Source: CAYLYP01 sp964387795 (GTDB lineage: Bacteria; Bacteroidota; Bacteroidia; Bacteroidales; UBA7960). Taken from it: 64,000 nucleotides of DNA. Position numbers and translations under genes: made by a program. The notes beneath the pieces were generated by a model. That model worked only from the letters and a program-made list of their open reading frames with translations, did no database searches and was not told the DNA's origin. Below are positions 26,757-36,700 of this stretch, piece by piece; the stretch's first letter is position 1, and each line of letters opens with the position of its first letter. Location of the stretch: positions 1 through 64,000 of the forward strand of contig CAYLYP010000008.1 of the NCBI GenBank assembly GCA_964387795.1, in the 5' to 3' direction.

Positions 26757-29324
26757 TTATAATTCAACTCTAAACTCAGCACCATTGTCAACATTTCTGA
26801 AACTAATTTTTCCTCCCATGTTTTTCTCTATTATTGTCTTTGACATATATAAACCAATCCCTGTTCCACCCGAATCTTCACGGGTAGTAAAATACGGTTG
26901 GAATATTTTTGATTGAACCTCTTCCGGTATCCCTCCCCCATTGTCTCTGACTACAAGAACTGATTTTGAACCTTCATGAAATAACTCAACATATATCTTA
27001 CCCTTTTCATTGGCCTTTCTTATTACTGCTTCTTTTGAGTTGTTCATTAAATTTAGCAATACCTGTGTAAATTCGTTGGGATACCCAACACAATCCAAAT
27101 CTGATTGAAGGTTCTTTTCAATCTCAATATTATTGCTTCTAAATGCAGGTTCAACAAATGATATCGCTTTTTCAACTACCGGATATAGATTAAACAGCTG
27201 CTTTTCTTTGTCTGGCATGAAGAAATTTCGAAAGTCATCTATTGTCTGTGACATGTAATGTATTAAATCCATTATCTTGCCCACCTTAGTCTTTACATAC
27301 TTTTCATTTACCTCGCCCTGAAGGTATGCCTCTCTAATGTTTTGAACGATGAGTCCTATCGCATTTAATGGCTGCCGCCACTGATGGGCAATGTTACTTA
27401 TCATTTCCCCCATCACTGCATGGCGGCTTTGCTGGGTCAACATCATATCTTTGCTCCTGTTTTTCTGAACTTCCTCAATGACCCTTCGCTCCAGATCAGC
27501 ATTCAGATGTGCTAAATACTCCTCGGCTTTCTTTAAATTTGTTATATCTGATTCTACAACCACAATACGTGATGGCTCGCCATTCAGGTCAAATACAGGG
27601 TTCAATGTAGTCTGCAACCATATTGTTTCTCCGTTTTTATTTGGGAAACATGATTGATAGGTCACTGCTGTCTTTGTTTCAAAACAATGCTCTACCTTGG
27701 CATCTATATCCTGGCAACTGCTCACTTTCTGGATCGACTCCCCTCGTTCCACCAAATCATTTAAACTCAGATTGAACAAACGCTCAAATCCTCCATTTAC
27801 CCATTCAAATGTACCATTTTTTCGAGCTACAATTACTGAGTTGGATGTTTCACGGGCTACAATTGAAAGTTTGCTTAATAGTTCATTATTAACTTCCAGT
27901 TGTTCTTTCTTCGCTTCTAATGCTACCCTCTGTAATTGAATTTCATTTTTTTGTATCACAAGAGCTGCATTCTTCAATTCAAGTTCTTTCTTCTGCAACC
28001 CTATCTCTTCATTCTTTTGCTTTAACTTCCTGCTCGCCCTGACTTTTATCCGATAACTATTTGTTAGTATAAAAGTGATAAAGATGAGTAATACCAAAAC
28101 CCCTGCAATTGTAATTATTAATGTCCTGAAACGTGCATACTCGCTTTTACGAATGTCTTTCTCCCCTTGCAGAAGACCAATATCTACCTTTTGTTGTTCA
28201 TATAAAAAGAAATCCTGTATCCTGGCAATTTCTTTTTTTCGTTCCTGGGCATTTAATACTTTTCTTATCTCATCCCTTTTTCTTAAAACATTATACGCTT
28301 TTGCATAATCATTGGTATTACTGAATCCTATTGCAAGCTGATACAACACATCCAATGACTCCATATTGTGTTCAAGATGTTCCATCATCTTTTCTGCTTC
28401 TAAAAAATGATAGCGCGATGCCCCTTTGTGTCCTAAACCAAGGTAAGCACTCGCCAACGCAGAATGAACCGAAACTAACATCCCATTGGTCGTTTGACCA
28501 TTGGTGTCTGGCAAATAGTTAAGCTTCTCTATTGCAAGTTCATACTCATTTTGCATTAAGTATATCAGGCCCCGTTCATACTCAATCAAAAAATTCAATT
28601 GTTCATCGTATGCCTGGCTATTTTTAAAATACAACTCTGCCTGATCCAGATATTCTAAAGCAGATTCATATTCCCCAGAAACACGGCATACCTTTGCCAA
28701 TTGAATCTTTAACTGATTTGCTGTGGGATCTAGTTTTGCTTTCTCATAATAACTTACAGCAAGCTCATAAAAATCTCTTGCCTTTTTGTATTCCCTTATT
28801 GAAAAATATAATTCACCAACCTGGTCTGATGCAAATGGCAATAATGTCTCCTGCCCCGATTTTTCAAATGCCAGTAATGATTTTAAAAACAATTCCAAAG
28901 CCCTTATTTTCTGGCCTGAGTTACTCAATACAATTCCCAACGAATACGTTATTATTCCGGTCAGGCGGACTGAACCATAATTCTGTGAATTCTTCAATGC
29001 CTCCTGTCCATAATTTACAGCCTTGGGATATTCACCCCTTTCTAAAAATACGCTACTCATTGCCCAATTCACTACTGCAGAAATACTATCTTCCTCTTTT
29101 ACCCCATTCATTTGTAGCAGCTTCCTTACCTGTTCTTCCCCATTTATCTCATCCTGCATTAATTCCAGACACTCTTCTACCTTCCCTTTTATTGGAAATC
29201 CAAGCGGTAGGTATTCTTCAAATAAAACCTTTGAACCATCATAAGCCTTTTGGGCCCATAGCTGGGCACCCTCTGCATATATACTGATTATTAATACTAA
29301 AACTAAGGCCCTTACTGGTTTCAT
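26757..29324 (-). CDS. TPR sensor histidine kinase (second of three paralogues)
   Basis: 855 residues with the same plan as its downstream neighbour: a signal peptide or anchor (LVLVLIISIYAEGAQLWAQ), a TPR region up to about 410, a membrane helix (TLIITIAGVLVLLIFITFIL), a long coiled coil with repeated EL/QK pairs, one PAS domain (about 490-610), and a kinase with H647 in NIAHQWRQPLNAIG, NLMNNSKEAVIR, DNGGGIP and GTGIGLYMSKTI. The two PAS kinases are similar over their full length and nearly identical around the H box at base level, which points to tandem duplication. The TPR parts have diverged most, so each may read a different partner or ligand. Confidence 0.92.
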   Translation of the reverse strand: MKPVRALVLVLIISIYAEGAQLWAQKAYDGSKVLFEEYLPLGFPIKGKVEECLELMQDEINGEEQVRKLLQMNGVKEEDSISAVVNWAMSSVFLERGEYPKAVNYGQEALKNSQNYGSVRLTGIITYSLGIVLSNSGQKIRALELFLKSLLAFEKSGQETLLPFASDQVGELYFSIREYKKARDFYELAVSYYEKAKLDPTANQLKIQLAKVCRVSGEYESALEYLDQAELYFKNSQAYDEQLNFLIEYERGLIYLMQNEYELAIEKLNYLPDTNGQTTNGMLVSVHSALASAYLGLGHKGASRYHFLEAEKMMEHLEHNMESLDVLYQLAIGFSNTNDYAKAYNVLRKRDEIRKVLNAQERKKEIARIQDFFLYEQQKVDIGLLQGEKDIRKSEYARFRTLIITIAGVLVLLIFITFILTNSYRIKVRASRKLKQKNEEIGLQKKELELKNAALVIQKNEIQLQRVALEAKKEQLEVNNELLSKLSIVARETSNSVIVARKNGTFEWVNGGFERLFNLSLNDLVERGESIQKVSSCQDIDAKVEHCFETKTAVTYQSCFPNKNGETIWLQTTLNPVFDLNGEPSRIVVVESDITNLKKAEEYLAHLNADLERRVIEEVQKNRSKDMMLTQQSRHAVMGEMISNIAHQWRQPLNAIGLIVQNIREAYLQGEVNEKYVKTKVGKIMDLIHYMSQTIDDFRNFFMPDKEKQLFNLYPVVEKAISFVEPAFRSNNIEIEKNLQSDLDCVGYPNEFTQVLLNLMNNSKEAVIRKANEKGKIYVELFHEGSKSVLVVRDNGGGIPEEVQSKIFQPYFTTREDSGGTGIGLYMSKTIIEKNMGGKISFRNVDNGAEFRVEL

Positions 29325-29335
29325 ATTTGTTTTGG

Positions 29336-31486
29336 TTAGGCTGATTTTAATATTATCTGAAACAACGCCCCACCATTTACATTCTTTACCCTTATCTCAC
29401 CCTGCATATGTTTCTCAATTATGGTCTGACTTATATATAAACCAAGACCAGTCCCCTGTCCCGAAGGACGTACACTGTAATATGGGTTGAATATCTTTTC
29501 GATTATCTCTTCTGATATTCCTCCCCCATTATCCTTTATCCCCAGTTCTACTATATTTCCCAACTTATTCAATTCTATTTGTATCTCGGGAGATGCTATT
29601 TTTCGCTCTACCAATGTCTCACTCGCATTGTTTACAATATTTATTACGACTTGCGCATATTCATTGGGGTGACCATAAACCATGATTCCATCTTCCATGT
29701 GGGTTTTTATCTTAATATCTGATTTTGTGAGTCCTGCTTGTAAAAAAGCAACTGACTTTTCAACTACCTCTTTTACGCTAAAAATAATTTTTTGTTTACC
29801 TGGTTTGAAAAAATCTCTGAAATCATCTATTGTTTGAGACATAAAAGCTATTAATTCATTTGCCTTTTCTGCCTTTTTTTGCATATAAGCATCCGTTAGC
29901 TCCTTCGAAAAATAAGCCGTTTCAATATTTTGCATTAAAATCCCCAACGCATTTAATGGTTGACGCCATTGGTGGGCGATGCTGCTTATCATTTCGCCCA
30001 TCGCTATTTGCCTGTCTTTTTGTATCAGCATCAAATCCTTCTGTCTGTTCTTATTTACTTCCTCCAATACCAATGCCTCCAGATTAGAATTCAATTCTTT
30101 TAACCTGATATTTACTTTTACCTTTTCTTTATATGATTTATACATAAAGGAAATAAAAACTAACAAAACAATCATTAATATCAATACCTGATACAAAATA
30201 AACCTGTTGCCTGTCAGCTTCTCCTCCTGTTTCTGTTTCATATAGGTCAGCATACTTATTTCCTGATCCTTTTTCTCAAACTCATACTGGGCTTGTAATT
30301 CCCCAAGACGTTTTTTGGCTTCATCTTGCATGAGGCTATCCTGCCCCATCAGTGCCATTTCCTGTAACTTATATGCCCGCTCATAATCACCTGCCTTCGA
30401 ATAGGCTTTGGCCATTTCCCGCTGATTACTTAAGATTATTTGTTTTAAACCCAAATCACGGGCATATTTCATGCTCTTTTCATAACTTTCAAATGCCTGA
30501 TGATATAAACCCAAATCCCTGTATACATTCCCTATGTTCCCTAATGCATTGGCCAAACCCTGTAAATCATTCATTTCTTCTTTTAAACGAATAGATTCGA
30601 TATTATACTCTAAAGAGCGGGTAATTTTTCCTATATTATAGTAGGCTAATCCAAGGTTGCTTAATATTGCAGATTCAATATGCTTATTCCCATCTTTTCT
30701 CGCTTCTTTTAATGCGCTTGTAAGCACTGTAACTGCTTTTTCATGCTGTTTCTGATGATTCAGGTTTATCCCTATGTTATTTAAAACAAAAGCCCTTCCT
30801 TTGATTTTTCCTTTTTCAAGAGAATCCATTGCTTTTAAAGTCAGATAATAATACTCGAGCGCTTTGTTAAATAATAATTGCTTATCATACAAAATTCCCA
30901 GGTTATTATAGATTTGAACCTCTCCTTCTATATCATCCAATTCCTTGAAAATACTTAATGCATTAAAACAATATTCCAATGCTAGGGTATCATTGTTCTG
31001 GGATGAATAAACTGCCGCTTTATTTCTTATTGCTGATGCCATTCCTTTCTTATCTGATATACTTCCATATATCTGTATCGAATAATCAAGCCATTGATGC
31101 GCCTCCATAAACCTGCCTTGCAAAAAGCCTATTGTACCAATGTTATATAAAGCATCGGCCATCCCCTTTTTATAATTTATTTTTTTTGATTTTTCTAATG
31201 CCTCTCTGGCTAAAAGATTTGATTGCTTTATATCTTTTTGCCAAAGCTTATTCGATAACGAATTCATATAACCTATCCGCGTAGTATCATCTATTCCTGC
31301 TTGCGATATCAACAATTGAAGCGAATCTATACTTGTATTCTGTGCTGATAACACTTTTGTCAACAATATAAAAATAATAATGTAAATTATTCTGCATCTT
31401 TTTAGAATGCCAATAACGTTTTTATTTTCATTTTTTATACCAATAACAGTTTTTATTTTATTAACAACAATTCCAAACTCGTACAT
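29336..31486 (-). CDS. TPR sensor histidine kinase (first of three paralogues, no PAS)
   Basis: 716 residues, first gene of the operon. After an unusually long basic N terminus (about 30 residues) comes a hydrophobic segment (IIYIIIFILLTKVLSAQ), then about nine TPR units (for example GEVQIYNNLGILYDKQLLFN and DLQGLANALGNIGNVYRDLG), a membrane helix near 450-470 and the kinase. H505 is in SIAHQWRQPLNALG; the ATPase boxes are NIVNNASETLVE, DNGGGIS and GTGLGLYISQTI. Unlike its two neighbours it has no PAS domain between coiled coil and H box. The start at 31486 is the only ATG before the hydrophobic segment; a start at another codon nearer to it is possible. The next gene follows after 11 bases. 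Confidence 0.9.
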   Translation of the reverse strand: MYEFGIVVNKIKTVIGIKNENKNVIGILKRCRIIYIIIFILLTKVLSAQNTSIDSLQLLISQAGIDDTTRIGYMNSLSNKLWQKDIKQSNLLAREALEKSKKINYKKGMADALYNIGTIGFLQGRFMEAHQWLDYSIQIYGSISDKKGMASAIRNKAAVYSSQNNDTLALEYCFNALSIFKELDDIEGEVQIYNNLGILYDKQLLFNKALEYYYLTLKAMDSLEKGKIKGRAFVLNNIGINLNHQKQHEKAVTVLTSALKEARKDGNKHIESAILSNLGLAYYNIGKITRSLEYNIESIRLKEEMNDLQGLANALGNIGNVYRDLGLYHQAFESYEKSMKYARDLGLKQIILSNQREMAKAYSKAGDYERAYKLQEMALMGQDSLMQDEAKKRLGELQAQYEFEKKDQEISMLTYMKQKQEEKLTGNRFILYQVLILMIVLLVFISFMYKSYKEKVKVNIRLKELNSNLEALVLEEVNKNRQKDLMLIQKDRQIAMGEMISSIAHQWRQPLNALGILMQNIETAYFSKELTDAYMQKKAEKANELIAFMSQTIDDFRDFFKPGKQKIIFSVKEVVEKSVAFLQAGLTKSDIKIKTHMEDGIMVYGHPNEYAQVVINIVNNASETLVERKIASPEIQIELNKLGNIVELGIKDNGGGISEEIIEKIFNPYYSVRPSGQGTGLGLYISQTIIEKHMQGEIRVKNVNGGALFQIILKSA

Positions 31487-32091
31487 AATAATTTAATTTA
31501 CCTAAGTATTTTTACCTGAAATCAATATGTAATATTAGCAAAAAAAAACAACAATTACATCATTTCCAACTTTTTATAATCATTGATTTATTCATTTTTA
31601 CTAATTTTTTCTATAAAACTCTTTTTTTTGATTGTAATCATATATTTCTTTTTTATTAATAATTTTCAACAACTGTACCCCAAGACCTTATTGATGACAG
31701 ATTCTCATCAGTAATAACATTTAAATGAGTTCCTTATACTGATTATAAATAATAAGCTTCCCAAACTGAATAATCAGGGTTTTGCTGAAAAAAATATTTA
31801 AGATTACAGATTGGGGCTTATAAGTCGATAAGCATATTCATTCTTTTAACCAATGAAAAAAGAAGATGATGAAGAATTAAAGAAATCCAATCAATCCCTG
31901 ATTTACTTGAAATGAATGTGTTATTTATTTTTGCAACTTTGTATTGAAAAAAGCAATTGATAAATCAAATGACTTTCCCGGATAATTGTTTGTATAGTTA
32001 TTACATGAACACTCAAATTATCATTCTTAAGCATTGCTTTCGCATTTGCCCTTTTTTAGATTTCACAAAACGGTTTTAATTATTTTCAACC
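31487..32091. other. 605-base spacer with a possible decayed repeat end
   Basis: Divergent spacer between the kinase operon and the S41 protease gene. AGGGTTTTGCTGAAAAAAAT at 31777 resembles the terminal repeat of the 17568 element, and the next 100 bases keep weak similarity to its left half (for example GATGATG...TTAAAGA). A TATTTTTG at 31926-31933 matches the -7 consensus for the + strand, 158 bases before the protease start. No open frame of note. Confidence 0.5.
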
Positions 32092-33348
32092 ATGAAGCAA
32101 TTCTTTGTCATCTTCACTGTGATAACAACCATTATGGCTGCCAATGCACAAAACAATAGCGCCATCGATTGGGTGTCGGATATTGAGTTTGTTAAAAATG
32201 AATTGCCTGCCAAACATAAAAACCTCAATTTCAAAGTTCCTAAAGAATTATTTGAATCCGATTTGAATTCATTGTCCCAACAACTTGGCAAATTATCTGA
32301 TCTCGAAATCGCTGTAAGACTTCAACAAATTATTGCCAAAATGGGCGATTCGCACACAGTGCTTGACTACAGGCCTTTCATTGACGTTAATTATTTATTG
32401 CCTCTTAAGCTATATTGGTTTAAGGATGGCATCTATATTTTTCAAACCTCAAAGGATTATGAAAACATCCTGGGCAAAAAAATCATTTCATTAAACGGAT
32501 TTAGCATCCAGACAATTATCGACAGCCTTAGCACATTAATTACTATTGACAACCAAGCCCTTGTTAAAAATCAGGTTCCCGGGCTTATCCCTTTGGCCCA
32601 ATTACACAATCATTTTGGTTTTGCAAATGGAAACAATTTTACATTTGAAATCGCTTCTTCTTTGGGTGAAAAAGAATTTATAAACATACCAGCCGGCCCC
32701 GTCAACAACAATGATCTGGTGGCCTTTCAGGCTGATTCACTGGCGCCTTGCTGGAGAAACCAAAGATCTTTCTTCTCCGAACAATACTTTGATCAATTCA
32801 AAACATATTATATTCAATATAACACTTGCTGGAGTAAAGAAATCGAAAATCAATATGGGAACAGGGAAAAAGCTGCAAACCTGCCATCATTTATGGAATT
32901 CGAAGAAAAAGTTTTTTCTACTCTAAAAAATCAATATGTAAAAAAGTTTGTTTTTGATATGCGTTTCAATAGCGGGGGAAATTCTGAGCAAGGAACTAAT
33001 TTTGTTAATAAACTTAATAAGTTGAAGCATAAGAATAAGAATATGCAAATATACGTCATCATTGGGCGTAAAACATTTTCCTCTGCTATTATCAATACGA
33101 TGGATTTCAAACAAAATACCAATGCAATCCTACTTGGTGAGGAAACAGGCGGGAAACCCAATCATTTCGGGGAAATCAAAAGTATTAAGCTGCCTTCTTC
33201 AGGCCTTGAACTTTATTATTCTACCAAGTATTTCTCTTTTACAATAGAAAACACTAATACCATTACCCCCGACACTTATCTCGAACCTACTTTTTTTGAT
33301 TACAAAAGCGGAATCGATCCTGTCTTCGATTGGATTATTAAACAATAG
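32092..33348 (+). CDS. S41-like (tail-specific protease family) secreted protein
   Basis: 418 residues with a signal peptide (MKQFFVIFTVITTIMAANAQ). The N-terminal helical part carries MGDSHTVLDY, typical of the S41 fold. The C-terminal half has the catalytic core: FDMRFNSGGNSEQG, then YVIIGRKTFSSAIINTM with the nucleophilic Ser among the two serines at about 330-331, then LLGEETGGKPNHFGE and the substrate-facing LPSSGLELYYSTKYF. A PDZ domain is short or absent; a region near 110-140 (GKKIISLNGFSIQTII) may be its remnant. Such proteins cleave or bind protein C termini in the periplasm. It stands alone; the neighbours do not suggest a target. Whether it is active cannot be decided, since the general base is not obvious. 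Confidence 0.85.
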   Translation: MKQFFVIFTVITTIMAANAQNNSAIDWVSDIEFVKNELPAKHKNLNFKVPKELFESDLNSLSQQLGKLSDLEIAVRLQQIIAKMGDSHTVLDYRPFIDVNYLLPLKLYWFKDGIYIFQTSKDYENILGKKIISLNGFSIQTIIDSLSTLITIDNQALVKNQVPGLIPLAQLHNHFGFANGNNFTFEIASSLGEKEFINIPAGPVNNNDLVAFQADSLAPCWRNQRSFFSEQYFDQFKTYYIQYNTCWSKEIENQYGNREKAANLPSFMEFEEKVFSTLKNQYVKKFVFDMRFNSGGNSEQGTNFVNKLNKLKHKNKNMQIYVIIGRKTFSSAIINTMDFKQNTNAILLGEETGGKPNHFGEIKSIKLPSSGLELYYSTKYFSFTIENTNTITPDTYLEPTFFDYKSGIDPVFDWIIKQ

Positions 33349-33758
33349 CACTTTTCATAAATGAAATTTTTCTCTGTGCTTAATCCTAATCATCTTAGCT
33401 TCATTATAACAGGAGTAATGGCTTAATTCTTTTTGTGAAATTACTTCTGCGTTTTTTACTTTTGTCTTTTATGCACCAACTGATTACTAACTTTCAAATC
33501 ATAGCTTTAGCATATATCTTCACCTCCTCGCCTCGCATTTGCGACCTCAAAAGTAATCTAAGCATGCATTCGGAAAAAAGCATTTGTACTTGAAATATTA
33601 ATCTGCCTATCTTATCTAGTTTTTAATCCTAACTATAAGAAAATAACATTTTGTCAAATAATTATTAGTTTATACCTAAAATAAAAAGAAAAATCACGGG
33701 TTTTCCCTTAATTTTTTAGAGAAATAATTGTCTATTTTAGCGACAATTAACAATTGAT
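33349..33758. other. 410-base spacer without a recognised gene
   Basis: AT-rich, no open frame of note. TACTTTTG at 33457-33464 fits the -7 consensus but is about 295 bases from the next start. I see no repeat or hairpin that stands out. Confidence 0.6.
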
Positions 33759-36700
33759 ATGCGAGTTGAAATAAATAATACTTTTTACTGCTTCTTCGGG
33801 CATAAAAAAATCCTGACATTGATAGTGTATTTTTTTGTATGCCTGTCGTTTATAAACACTGATTCCTATGCTTATACGGACTATAAAAAAAGTGGTCTCC
33901 CAATTATTATAAACTATCATCCAAATCAATACAGGGCTGAATCTCAGAACTGGGCGATTACTCAAAACAGGGATGGTTTATTGTATTTTTCTAATCTCTC
34001 CGGCGTGCTGGAATTTGATGGGATTTCATGGCGATTATTACAATTTCCAAATAATGACCCTTGCACATCTATTTGCCTTGGAAAAGATGGGTTAATCTAT
34101 GCTGGGGGAGGTTATGATTTTGGTTGTTTTCAACCCCTTAATAATGGTTTGCTTGAGTTTAGATCAGCATTTTCAAACAAAAATGACTCATTAAAACCAA
34201 ACTCCTTTATTTGGAGCATCATCCAATTTAAAGATCAAATCCTTTTTCAATCCGAAAGCGTGCTTTTTTCCTTAAAGGACAATCAAATTAAATTGATTGA
34301 CTCATCCCGAATCGGGCCTGTGTTAAAGGTGAGAAACAATATATATATACCTAATTATAATGAAAATAATGGTTTATACACATTAGACAATGATAAAATA
34401 AAAAAAATCAGGAAAACTGATGATTGGGGAAACCTTCAGATTACAGATATCTTACCCTATAAGAAGGATAAAATACTGATATATTCAAGAAAAGAAGGCC
34501 TGCTTGAGGCCAATGACCTGATAAACTTCAATTCAAAGGATAGTTTTGACCTGCGTCCTATCGGCAATAAATCAATTAATGATTATTTAATAAAACATGA
34601 ATACTCATGCGGAAGACAATTAAAAAATGGTAATTATGTATTTGGCACAATAAGCGGAGGCATTTTATTAATGTCACCTGAAGGAAACCTCATTCGAATT
34701 ATTGATAAAACAACTGGCTTACAAAATGAAACTGTAAATGCTGTTTATGAGGACAACAACCAGATATTATGGCTTGCCCTCGATAATGGCATTAGCTCGG
34801 TTAATCTTAATGTACCCCTTTCATACTGGCCACAGGATAAAGGATTTGATGGTAGCATCCTTTCTGTGAAAAGGTTCAAAGACCAACTATATATAGGTAC
34901 ATGGCAAGGGATTTATAGGCTTGATAAATATAGTGAAGAAGACTTAAATACGCTAGGCCGGTATGGGAGTTATTTTAAAAAGCTCCCGGATATTCATGCC
35001 AGAATATGGAGCTTAACCCCCTTTTTTTCAAGCAAAGGGCAGCCCATTTCATTATTGGCTGGCACCTCTGCCGGTATTTTTTCCTGTAAGGGCATTAATT
35101 CACGTGTACTTATCAGGGGCTCAATTCTGGACGTCCATCAATCAAGGGCCGATTATCAAAAACTAATTATCGGCACCAGTAATGGGGCTTATGTCCTGAA
35201 TTATGACCACCTCAATGATAGGATTAGTATCGAACATCGCATCGATGAGCTGCCCAATAAAGAAATAACTAAAATAACTGAATACCCGGATGGGGTTTAT
35301 TGGCTTTTTCCAAGAACAGGTGGGGTTTATAGGCTCACATTCCATAATGACAAACCTACATTAAAGATTTTTGGTCAAAAGGAAGGCTTGAATGAATCCC
35401 TTCAATACCTTCCATTAACAATCTCTGGCCAATTTATTTTGGTGTCTTCCAATGGCATTTTTCAATTAAACGACAAAGAGCCTGAAGAACGGTTTACCGA
35501 AATATACCCTTTACTTGGAACAATTATCCGAAGTGAATATCTTGTAAAGAATATTTACTCAGCTGAAAAACAAATATGGAGTTATTTTATCCATAAAAAA
35601 AGTAGAAAAAAAATACTCCTTCTTATTGAATACCAGGACAAACAAATATTTAAAATCACCCACAAGCCTTTTGATGAGATTGCCAGCTTGGGCATCAACT
35701 CAATAAAACATGAGCCAACAGACCAATCAATATGGATTGCATGTGATGAAGCTTTGTTTTTGATAGAGAAAGGTTTTAATACGATAAGGCCAAAAGAAAA
35801 CAATATCCTTATCAGAAACATATCTGTTGATGGCAAAGTGATTATCTACAATGCATCAACAAAAAATTTAACAAATGACATTAAATCAGATAAGTCGAAA
35901 TCAGAAAAGGAGCTTAACCTGGCCTATAATCACCAGTCGATAAGCTTTGAATTTGCATTGACAAGCTATTTTGCACCTGAATCAAATCAGTTTAAATGCT
36001 TTCTTGAAGGCTATGATAAAAACTGGTCATCATGGAGTTTTGATAATATAAAAAATTATTCAAGGTTATCGCCTGGCAATTACACATTTAGGGTCAAATC
36101 AATGGATGTTTTTGGTTTTGAAAGCGAGCAGGCATCCTATAGCTTTAAAGTACTGCCTCCCTGGTATAAAACTATTTATGCATTTATCGGGTTTGTGATT
36201 TTAGGAAGTCTTGCAATTTTTTTAATTGTAAAATTAAGCAACAAAAGATTGGAAAAAGCTAAGGCAAGCCTTGAAAAAATTGTCCAGGAGCGTACCAAAG
36301 AATTGGAAGCCCAGCAAAAAATGCTTGAAATAGAAAAAGAAAAGTCAGATAAGCTGTTGAAAAACATCTTACCTGCTGCTATTGCGAAAGAATTAAAACA
36401 AAGTGGCTCGGTTAGGGCACAGTATTATGACCATGTTACAATTATGTTCATGGACTTTAAAGACTTTTCAAAAATCTCTCAATATATAAACCCTCTACAG
36501 CTTTTAAGTGAACTGGATAAGAGTTTCAGGTTCTTTGATGAAGTATGTGCCCGTCATAAGCTTGAAAAAATAAAAACTATCGGAGATGCATATATGTGTG
36601 CAGGGGGAATACCCACTCCTAATAAAACCAATCCGATAGACGCTATATTAGCTGCAATTGAAATCCTGGATTTCATTCGTCAGGCAGAGAAAAATCAATG

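Noticed and set aside
28694..29287. 197-codon + strand ORF opposite a TPR kinase
   Set aside because: Lies entirely antisense to a well-supported gene; Pro/Leu/His-rich composition is typical of a shadow frame.
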